Source: Cristatella mucedo (Eukaryota; Bryozoa; Phylactolaemata; Cristatellidae). Taken from it: 64,000 nucleotides of DNA. Both the position numbers and the translations under genes were made by a program. The stretch spans positions 9,792,001 through 9,856,000 of the forward strand of contig WPIO01000001.1 in assembly GCA_009760855.2 (NCBI GenBank), given 5' to 3'. Under the pieces are notes generated by a model. That model saw only the letters and a list, made by a program, of their open reading frames with translations. It searched no databases and was not told the DNA's origin. Below are positions 55,350 through 64,000 of this stretch, piece after piece. Within the stretch, counting starts at the first letter, position 1. Each line of letters begins with the position of its first letter.

Positions 55350-56770
55350 TTGGCACCGACAAATATCGATGTTCTTTTCAGCCTTGTCTTCAGTTCGAAC
55401 GAAAAACGAAAGAATCTAATTACCGAAGAGGTAGAAGGTGAATGTGGACGACGATGCAATAAAATCATCAAACGTTCTGGAAACTCCTCGACAACGTTGA
55501 AGAATCATCTGAAAAAACATGGAGTTGATTTTGATATACCTGCTGGAGGGTGTAAATCAGAGGAATAGCCCGTGAACAATAGGAGAATAAAAGCGATTGC
55601 CAATTTTCCTGGGGCGAAAGAGTCTGGAGGAGATTGCTACCGATCTGGGTACTGATGGAATATCAACTAGAGCTATCGCTAGAAACAAGTATATACGGCA
55701 ATCAATCTCTCGGGACGAATTCAAACTAATAACGAAAGCGATGTGATTAAGCTGCTGCATGACAATAACGAAAAAAATAGTTACAAAACGATTGCCGACA
55801 TCAAGAGAAAACTCGATAGAGGAGTACAGCTTAACATTATTGTGGATGAATACATAATCATGAGAGGACGTTGCTTCTTCGGAGTCAGCATTCTTGCTTC
55901 TTCGGAGTCAACATTCGTGATAGGGGCGATAAAACAATAATCGAGACGGGTCTTGTTCGCATATTTGGTTCGTGCACTGCTCTCGATATGGTCGAATCAA
56001 TGAAACAGCATTTGAGTGTTTTTGGAATAACAATGGAGAGGGATTTGGCGGGATGCTGCAGAAAATAAGTAAATACCTTAGCCATATCGATGCTATTGGA
56101 CAGTTCTGATTAAACCACGATCTGCACCTTGGAGTACGTGACGCAGTGTACAGGAAGAGTACAGAGATAGACGATACAAACTTGAATAATGACGATGTTG
56201 ATGAAACAATCTTGAGGCCTGTACGGACTTGGAAGTTATCAGTGATGCTTTATTAGAAGGAGACGTCGATTACCCCGATCTGCTCACGAAATCACACAAG
56301 CTTGTCAAATTCGTCAAATAAATCAACTTTTCGAAATAGTGTCTTTTAATCCTAAGTAAAAGCTGAGTTCGGACGCAAGATTGAATTGCATCTTGACATG
56401 AAGATACGCTGGAACTCCATCACAACAGTGTTAGAGCCGCTAGTAAACATAGAAGTCTCCATCCGCGAGAGACTAACCGAATTCTAGCGCTGGAAGTGAT
56501 CGAGACATTGGATTTCGACGCTCTCAAAACTTCTGTGAAGGCAACGGAACCTGTGAAACTTGCTGTTGAGAATCCACGTCGGGAAAACGAGACGTTGGTG
56601 AGTGCTGACGCAATTTTAGAATTCATGTTCAGCAAGCTCTTATCCTGACTAATGACATTATGATCAGGCTCGTCGAAAATTTGAAGAATCGTGTCGAAGA
56701 GCGATCGAACAAGGATGTCACGAACCTCTTTCGCAGTCGTCAACCGCAGAGAGTCGACTGCCTAAACATT
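55350..56770 (+). mobile_element. Decayed hAT-family DNA transposon (transposase relic)
   Basis: A 72-codon frame (55350-55568) ends in a BED-type zinc finger: CGRRCNKIIKRSGNSSTTL then KNHLKKHGVDF. Frames further on carry IATDLGTDGISTRAIARNKY, VQLNIIVDEYIIMRGRCFF, LVRIFGSCTALDMVESMKQ and FGITMERDLA. Near 56390-56620 the sequence still encodes MKIRWNSITTVLEPL and ENPRRENETLVSADAILEFM, the conserved hAT catalytic C-terminal and dimerisation region. The order matches a hAT transposase (BED finger, RNase H-like core, hATC), but stops and frame shifts interrupt it, so it is inactive. A CAGTG-starting sequence at 55125 could be the left terminal repeat; no matching right end was found. Confidence 0.75.
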
Positions 56771-56820
56771 CGCAGCTAGGCGCTACCTTGGAGCAGCCGA
56801 CTCCAGCGTCACGGAGCACG

Positions 56821-57267
56821 TCCGCTGTGTGTGTGTCACCTATGACCTATGTAAGTGCTGGCAGCCGCATCTCGATGCCTCAGTTCGCTGCTCGTTCGTC
56901 TAAGCCAGATAACCGTACATCTCAGAGTAATCTTATGCGGGCGGGGGGGGGGGCGGGCATTGTGTGAGGCTTTTTTCCACTTCTCGCAGTAAACGTCCGT
57001 ACGCCGTTAAAAGTCACTCCGACTCGCAAGCATGACCCGGACGCAAATAAGCAAGCATGACCCGGACGCAAATAAGCAAGCATGACCCGGACGCAAATAA
57101 GCAAGCATGACCCGATCGCAATCGTATTATTGTCTGCTTCTTTCTACTTTCTTAGTCGTATGCCTTTCTTGTCATTAAGTCTTGGTTACACATGCAGCGA
57201 GTTTCAAAACTTCTGAATGAAATTCTAGTTCTGTCAGGGCGCTAAACTACATATGTAATGTATTAGA
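56821..57267. other. Intergenic with minisatellite and G tract
   Basis: A G-rich run is at 56941-56955; a 25-bp minisatellite follows at 57026-57113; an L2-like tail remnant (gttctgtcagggcgctaaac) lies at about 57228-57260. Confidence 0.5.
57026..57113. repeat. 25-bp minisatellite, 3.5 copies
   Basis: The unit starts gcaagcatgacccggacgca and continues aataa, repeated back to back at 57026, 57051, 57076 and 57101. Confidence 0.93.
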
Positions 57268-57418
57268 TAATTCATCTGTACAGCGCCTCAAGAGAGCTTG
57301 GTCTCTATTCACGTGCCTCGCATATGCTGCGGGGCTCGAGCCCACGACCTCGGTCATCAAATACATTCATCTTGACGTTGGTTCGAGACGAGCACATTGA
57401 CCGCTGGGCCAAACCAGT
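57268..57418 (-). mobile_element. SINE-B copy, full length
   Basis: Reverse: ataattcatctgtacagcgc, gagagcttggtctctattca, gggctcgagcccacgacctc, and A box gagcacattgaccgctgggc followed by caaaccagtg. Confidence 0.88.
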
Positions 57419-59095
57419 GACAGTATAGATTTTTTATTGTTACTATTATTACTTATCTGTTTATCTAATAATGGTGCGCCCAGCGCGATACCTAAATGAA
57501 CCCAAAAATTACTTGGCCACTAAGTTACGAAAAGTACGAGAGGCAGCCTGGAAGGTTTCCGCCCTTTCGCAGCCATTCGTTTTAGTTTAGTCACGTCATC
57601 CTTTCTCCTTCATATAACGAAAAACTCGAAGCGAGTGACGTCTGCTGAAAGATATCTCACGTTTTAATACATTGCTATAGAAATTGCACTCCTGCCAAAC
57701 AGCAGCCCATTTCTCACTGGATGTTTAAATTAATTATAAGAAAACCGGATTCAATCGCAAAATGCACGTGCTCGAACGATCTATTCGCCAGGACTACTCG
57801 GCGCGAAATTATTTTTAGCCTCTGATATCAAGCTGAACGAACCGATTGTCATGACGCTGTTCGATAACTCACTCACTTTGCATATGAGAACGGGATGTGT
57901 TGGAGAAATGCTCTTTGCAACTGTGGCTTGGGGTTGTGCCTGGCTTGAAAGTTCCCTTGTCATTTCTGCCATCGTCAGTTCCCTTGTCTTTAGCTACCGT
58001 GTGTTCGCACCCCAAGCTGCACAGGCTTCGAGTTCGCTTTTCGAAAAATCTCCAGCGAAACAATCACTTTGAATTGTTGTGGATTTGTGGAGTTATGGAT
58101 GGATATACAGGCCTTTACGTAATTACGTACGGATTAACCAGTGACCAACTGCTTTTTATCAATCGCGGTTATGTTCCTGGGCCATCGCGACAACCGTATA
58201 GCGAAATCGCCACCTGCCTGGCTGGCATGAGCTATGGCTGCTGAAGGAAAAGGAATCAAAGCGATGATTACTTTGTGCTTTCGCCATCTTAGCTATAGCA
58301 GCATGAGGGGTCAAAGTAATCAAAGAAAAAGTAGTTGGATGTCTTTTAATTATTGTAAAGTGACTAAATGGCCAATTGCACACATAACTACTCCTTCAAA
58401 ATAAGAGTCCTAGTTGATTAACTAGTAAACATGAAGAAGTTGCTCACTCTATTTTAGCTAAACGTAAGCAGCGCTGCACTTGAGGTGCTTTAATGATTTA
58501 TTTTTAGTGCTGAATTTGGTCAAGAGCGTAAATAGCATGAATAACCTTAATTCCAAAACCTAGCTATGCGGCAAATCCTTTTAAACAGCTAAAGTACTCG
58601 CTTCCTGCTCAGCAACCAAGACTCGCGTTTTCTGTCCAAGGCGCATTTTTCCGAATGTCGAGATCCTGACGTAGAAATCCTATCAGTTTTGTGCATAGCA
58701 CCTGAGAAAGTACGCGTTTATGGATATTAAATGCTCACTGCATGTGGCCGCCCATCCTCTCAGCATTCTCAGCTTCTGTGCCGACCGTACGTGCATGCAG
58801 TTGTTTCGCTGTTGCCGTTCAACAGCACTCCTGGATGGCTTTGCCAGGGTTCGTGAATCGGACATCTTCCTCAGGAAATCCGCGCGAAGTAAGAGAATGG
58901 GTGAGGAAGAATCGCCAGTATTTCTTGCATCATGTCAAGCCGGTTAGCCCACTGTTCTCACGAGATTCACGGATTTACGGCTGCTCGGCAGAATTCTGTA
59001 GTAAATCTGTTCATAGAATCTGGCCCTGTCTCCATCGTCTTTCAAAGAGGCGATTGTCAGACCATTTAGTAAGAAGTCAACACTAGATTAGGAGA
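57419..59095. other. Intergenic, no gene recognised
   Basis: Open frames such as 57897-58244 (LWICGVMDGYTGLYVITYG) and 58742-59086 show no family that I recognise and no splice context. Confidence 0.35.
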
Positions 59096-59099
59096 GTTT

Positions 59100-59695
59100 A
59101 AGCAGCTTCGGCGGCTAGCCTACAGAAGATTACAACAGCTGAGCTAGTTCATGCATTTTATCGATCCGGCTAGACTACTGCAACGCCCTTTACTCAGCAC
59201 TCTCGGCACGTGCCCTTAACAATCTGCAACTTGTACACGTCTTGGCAGCTCGTCTTGTCTCTCGCCAACGGTCTAGCTACCACATTGCATAGCTTCTGTC
59301 TCAGCTTCGCAAGCTCCCTATCAGGCATCGAAACGATTTCAGGCTCCTCTCTTTAGCCAACAGGTTCAACATTTTTTGTTTGTTTGCCCTGTAGGTCCTA
59401 GACTGTGGAACTCGCTCTCACAATTCTTAAGCAACGACATCTGCTGTCCTGCTGCCGACTGTAGCGCATCCTTTCCAGCAATCCTGAGCTGCACAATTTT
59501 CACGCCACTTACTACGTCAACTGCCCTCCTGATTCAGCTACGGTTCTCACTTTCTCATGGTTGCGTTAGATGAAGCCTGTTATCTACCGCACGCGTACAG
59601 AAAAGCCACTTATGCATCTCCGTCTGTTACTCCACAAAGTGTTTTCAACAGAAGAGTTTTATGTAGCTCACTCAAAGCCTAAGCAGCGACGTGTG
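59100..59695 (+). mobile_element. L2-B LINE 3' third, broken
   Basis: About 59140-59270 encodes a SIRLDYCNALYSALSARAL-like thumb in one frame. Then 59376-59573 encodes [20 protein letters not shown], and the 3' end near 59575-59690 resembles the copy at 8000-8715. Part of the region between is deleted. Confidence 0.7.
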
Positions 59696-60700
59696 CCCGT
59701 ATGACCATCTTCTCGGCCTCCCTCCAGTCGTCTCTTCGTTCGTTGCACTTAATGGAAACCTTTTGGTGATTGGCCCTTCAGTTCGCATGCATAACAAAAT
59801 TTGCAAACTTACTTCCTGCTTCCGCCGGCACCCATATTTACTTTATAATTTAAGTGCCAGCTAAAGAAACATTTGCTCCGTTCAGTTTTCCCTGTGCCCG
59901 AGTGACGTTGCGTTTTTCCGTGAGCTTTGCTTGCTAACCTGTGCACGATTCAGGGATTGTTACTAACCAGGGGCCCAACTAACCAGTGGCCCTGCCTGTC
60001 TTCTTGTGTGCTTTTGCGTTCTCGTCTAAGCATGTTACTTGTGTGCTTGAGCATATTTTTCAAAGTACGGTACGCTGCTTGTTATCAACTCTTGATTGAC
60101 ATTTTTATTTTTATTTAATTCTACCCTTCAAGAAGAAGTCCCGGTAACCATTGTTATTATTATTATTATAATTACTCCCATGCCAACGGGCCACCATGTT
60201 ACATTGCCACCGTGCCACTTTTGGTAAGTATTGGCAAACCAACATGACCCTAGAGCTTCATAGCCTCCTCAGCGAATCGTCGTTTAGCAGCAGCAGCACG
60301 AGGATGCATGCACTTCTGTGCGCGAGCGTGCAAACACACACGCACACGCTCATGCACACACAGACAGGCACATCCATTCACGTATATGCAGTAATGCAAA
60401 TTCATATCAGCAAGTCCACCTACCATTATCTAAAGCATCCCAGTAGACGTAGCATGTCATGCCGCTGGATTACCTAGTAGCCATTACCAATGCTAGCAAA
60501 AAGAAATACCTACATGTAAATGGTTTTGTTTATCTTTGCTGAGCTTATGGACTCTCTTAATTTTGTTAGTTGATTAGGAGTCTTCTTTTCGATTAGTGGA
60601 AGGGTGATGATCGATTGTCTGCAATGTGCCTAATACCCTGTGAGAGCAAATGAAACTGGCAGGCTTTCTTTTTACGAGGAATGGCGACTGGTGGGAGTGA
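59696..60700. other. Intergenic, no gene seen
   Basis: An ATT run lies at 60154-60172, perhaps an L2 tail, and a CA-rich patch at 60330-60370. Nothing else is recognised. Confidence 0.4.
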
Positions 60701-60705
60701 AAATC

Positions 60706-60862
60706 TGCTTAATCAACAGCCTCATTTGTATAGCAGCAGAAGAGGCTCTGGCAGCGATCCCTTTGCTTATAGCAAGCAATCGTAGTTCGGCTGCCACAGG
60801 ACCGGAACTAGCAACCGGAGTCGTGAACGGCAACCACTAACCCCTGGGCAAAGACCAGGGAG
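60706..60862 (-). mobile_element. SINE-A copy, diverged
   Basis: Reverse: gcttaatcaacagcctcatt, gtatagcagcagaagaggct, a degenerate B box (accggaactagcaacc), and head gcaaccactaacccctgggc. Confidence 0.65.
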
Positions 60863-62467
60863 AGAGATAAGTTGAGATTATAGAGCATCAGATATGCTTT
60901 TAAAGCTCTAAGTATAATGCGAATATATACTACAGGTTTGTACCCGAGCAGAAAATGAATGCTGGTTTGTCACCTTCAGGGTACTCTGAAAATCCGTCAT
61001 TCTCGAGATCCTTGCACCGTTTTCCTGCTGGTCTTCTTCTTTCAAGTTTTGTTCTCTTGCAGCCTCTACTGCCATTTTATACCGGCTGCAGTTTTGCATT
61101 GCTAAGCAATTCCTTGGCCACACGAAGAATTGTCGCAGCAGCAGAAAAAGAGCTGGTGAAATCCAAGAATGCATTCAGCCGAAGCATGCGATCGGCAAAG
61201 CTCAAGGACGATCGACAGTATTGTATTGTAATTAAGCATGATAGCCTCTTATTGATAGTAAGCTTACAATAGCCAAAATGAAAAATCGAGAGCAGCTATT
61301 GGCAGATTAGAGCAAGAGTACGCCGAGCATAGGAACCATGCTTACTCAATATTTCAAGTGGGCACAGGAGGCCAAAGGAACTTGCACAAGGCCTGCGAGA
61401 ACCAATGCTCACATAGGTACTTCACGCAGCAGTCAAAAGTCACCAAAAATTTGAAGTTCAGAGGACTCACCTATATAAATACTGTGGTTTTTTGTTCAGT
61501 TAGCAAGAAAGCAGGCCAGTCTACAATTATTGGCAGATCTGTCAGGGCGATATGCACATCATGTACGCCACCTTCAGCTTCCAAGGTGGTACGAATTACC
61601 GTTATATCAAGCAAGTTGATCGTTTGGCCTAATGGTGTAGGACAGTCTGGATCTGGTTACCTGATTTCAGCTTTAGTAGCTATTGGCTAGACCTTCGGCT
61701 GCAACTGAGAACCCTGCAAGTTAACTTCACTGAAACTGACTCTCGAATCGAGAATGATTTACATGGTGTCATTAGAATGTCACTGTGATGTACCATAAAA
61801 TGTTAATCAAGCCATGCACGTTAGCCACGTTGTATGGACCTAACGCTTGGTACTTTTGGTGATTTCAGCTCCACGAACTCCGAGGGTTGCAGGTACAAGT
61901 TCACAGCTCTCCAATCCCTGTCACTGTCACTCAGTACCCTAAAGACCCTTAACAGGTTAAGACTTTGTCAGGTGCTTTTGCCATTTTACCCTTCTGTAGG
62001 CCAGAGAACTTGAGACGTGACTATTACTCAGAGACTATAGAGGCGCACCCTAATGTGCAGAGGTAAATGCCCCAGCCCCCCCCCCCCGCGCTCAAGCCTG
62101 CACAGATGCGCCGAGTTCAACGCCAGGTGCTGGGTTCCTCTATGGGCTAGGAGCGCATACGCGCTGGAGTTACACCCCTCCAGTGTGTGCGTAGCTGCTA
62201 GCAATGTGTTAATCTGCGCAAAGAAGCCAAATGCATGGTTAGTATGGTCATTGCACATTTCATTTCATATTTTTTTATTATCTTTGCCTTTATGCACAAT
62301 AAGCTGGCTAGCATTCTACTATGTTTGCTGCTGCAGTACCAGTACCCATAGATACCAATAGCCCGATCTGAGGCGGAAGTGACACTTCGTTCGGGAACCT
62401 CGGAAGCCACACCCTTCATATGACCTCAGCGTCGTGCACTTTTTGACCCGCTGTTCATGTTCCGGCC
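60863..62467. other. Intergenic upstream of WDR76, with uncharacterised minus-strand frames
   Basis: Minus-strand frames at 61174-60908 (including KMAVEAAREQNLKEEDQQEN) and around 61600-61500 (LEAEGGVHDVHIALTDLPI) look protein-like, but are interrupted and I recognise no family. A C13 run is at 62075-62087. The last ~100 bp before 62468 serve as the WDR76 promoter or 5' UTR. Confidence 0.35.
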
Positions 62468-63860
62468 ATGGAGGAGCCGAGTGCTTATGAACGCATGCGG
62501 CTACAGAACATTGCAGACAATCACAGAATTCTTGAGATGCTAGGACTTGGGCAATTAGGAAAGGTACGGTATGTCATGTTATTCAAAAATTTCATTGGTT
62601 TTGAACAATTGGGTAGCTCCCGATGCACAGCCAGCGTTTTTGCGAAACCGGCAGTCGCTGCTGGCATGGTGGTAATAGCCAATTCCGAGGTCGGTTGGTA
62701 GTTCTTGCAAAATTGGTTGGCTGTTGCATCGAAGCCTCTAGTGGTTGCTGATAAAATCATACTCAAGTCTGGTAGCTATGTGCGCCGGTAGATATGGTTC
62801 GCGAAGCCGGCAGATGCGAAGCGGGGAGCCATGGTCGAGAAGTCGGCAGAGCTCGACGCGTAGCGGGAAGCTTAAGGGGAGATATGTTAATGCGAGGCGC
62901 ATTTTGTGTATGCCTCATAGCGGCCTGGGTATTCTGTCCAAGGTCTAGTGATAATAAGCCAGCACACTTTACTTGCCGGATGTTGACCCACGACCTTCAC
63001 TGGTTTAGACACTTTCACTCCTCCAGCTCATTGTGGCGATGTGCTGGTGCTGCCTTTTAAATTCACGGAGGCATTCAGCGATGAGCACTACACCAAGCTG
63101 CATTGGAAAGCTGCGGCGCATGCTCTGGACAGCAAATTGTGCTGTGTAGACCAGCTTTTGTGCGAATGCTTTCCGCTCAACTGAGCACGCTTATACGCCC
63201 CCTACTGGTGACTGCTGCAGCGGCTACAGCCTGGATCTCTGGCTGTGCTGTGCTAGCAATGATGTGAGATCCATGTTAGGAAGTTTCTGGGTTGCTAAGT
63301 CTGGACAGACTTTCCAAGATGCTGATAATAGACTTGTGAATTGACTGCCTTGTCAGAGCTCTTTTGCTAATACTATCTGAGACCGATAAGCCTAGCCGAC
63401 TATGATACTGATACTGGGTCCTACCAAAAAAGCTGTTACTGCAACTTTGAGTTGCCGTGATACAGAAGGTGACATCTGGATCATTTACCTCAGTGCATGT
63501 TTTTTAAACAAATGATTTAGTAAAGGCTCTCTATGACGTTAGCATTATTTTTTTTCTTGAACTGCTCTCTCGTTGCCTTATAACATTGAATCTGCTGAAC
63601 TTAGTCGGGTCGTCAAGTTGTCAATGGGCCTGGGGAACTTTGTCCTTAACTGAAACGTCCTACAACGTGCAAGAAAGTCTACAAGTTTGTCCTGCTTTTT
63701 GATGCAGAAATCACTGGCTGGGACTCGGAATAGGCCGACTAAGACACAAAAGGCAAATTCGAGTACAATTGTAGCTAGCACAGACGTCAAGCCGCAGAGT
63801 CGACAGTTACAGGTGGTTCAGCCTACACATATAAGGCGATCAGCCCGATTGAAGGAAAGG
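62468..63860 (+). CDS. WDR76: WD repeat-containing protein 76-like, first two coding exons (partial)
   Basis: Exon 1 (62468-62563; context ccggccATGG, good for initiation) reads MEEPSAYERMRLQNIADN, then HRILEMLGLGQLGK. It joins in phase 0 to exon 2 (63708-63860), which contains SLAGTRNRPTKTQKANSS and ends THIRRSARLKER before gtaagt. The pattern YER.RL.NI..N...L..L.L followed by a basic linker and RRSxRL is the N-terminus of WDR76-family proteins (human SPYERKRLKNISENADFFA; similar in plants). WDR76 is a nuclear WD40 protein linked to the CUL4-DDB1 ubiquitin ligase, chromatin and DNA damage. The WD40 propeller lies beyond the right edge, so the family call rests on the N-terminal signature alone. 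Confidence 0.75.
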
Positions 63861-64000
63861 GTAAGTTCATATGTATTATTTGCAATGCATTGTGGTTTTC
63901 ACTCTAGCCATTCTGCCAATAACATTAAAAAAGTAACAACTCAGCTCATTGAGCAGGCATATTTTAATCAGGCTCCCCTGTGCATGTGATGTACCCTTAC

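Noticed and set aside
57897-58244. 115-codon frame with LWICGVMDGYTG, considered as a transposase or host exon
   Set aside because: No recognised motif set, no splice context, and no continuation.

Overview
The window is invertebrate-type animal nuclear DNA. It has spliced protein-coding genes with GT-AG introns, dense SINE and LINE debris, long CA/GT/CT/TA microsatellites, and no bacterial signals such as operons or Shine-Dalgarno sites. CEP41 (a ciliary protein) and the sedoheptulokinase gene fit a ciliated, probably aquatic, invertebrate. I cannot fix the phylum from the sequence.

Six host genes are recognised by reading exons across splice sites and checking phase at every junction. From left to right: the last two coding exons of ARIH1/Ariadne-1 (+, 973-5181); complete PDIA3/ERp57 (+, 12 exons, 17580-20377, 497 aa); complete SHPK sedoheptulokinase (-, 5 exons, 34498-26854, 551 aa); complete CBLL1/Hakai (+, 6 exons, 41829-47472, 409 aa); complete CEP41 (-, 11 exons, 53142-48698, 361 aa); and the first two coding exons of a WDR76-like gene (+, 62468-63860, running off the right edge). 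CBLL1 and CEP41 are convergent, and CEP41 and WDR76 point apart. The genes belong to unrelated pathways (ubiquitin ligation, ER folding, heptulose phosphorylation, cilium, chromatin/DNA damage) and do not form a functional cluster. From memory, though, ARIH1, PDIA3 and WDR76 are all on human chromosome 15 and CBLL1 and CEP41 are both on chromosome 7, which suggests retained ancestral linkage. Possible extra host exons of unknown identity lie on the minus strand at 38298-38514 and 39338-39381, and a small open frame sits head-to-head with CEP41 at 53449-53601.

Between and inside the genes are at least three sublineages of L2/CR1-type LINE (called L2-A, L2-B and L2-C here) and two tRNA-derived SINEs (SINE-A, SINE-B). 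L2-A copies end in ATT repeats, and three long copies are very similar to each other, so the family was recently active. SINE-B shares its 3' stem-loop with L2-A, the usual sign of a SINE mobilised by a partner LINE. SINE-A has a different tail. A decayed hAT DNA transposon lies at about 55350-56770. I found no retrovirus, Polinton or other capsid- or envelope-bearing element, no CRISPR array and no rRNA gene.

The most useful regulatory observation is a perfect ER stress response element II (CGTGG-A-CCAAT, 17489-17499) just upstream of a TATA-like box in front of PDIA3. Other points of note are a 38-bp tandem duplication that copies the exon 11 splice donor of PDIA3, and a 111-bp near-perfect hairpin at 21977-22087. 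I did not find a convincing undescribed multi-gene system.
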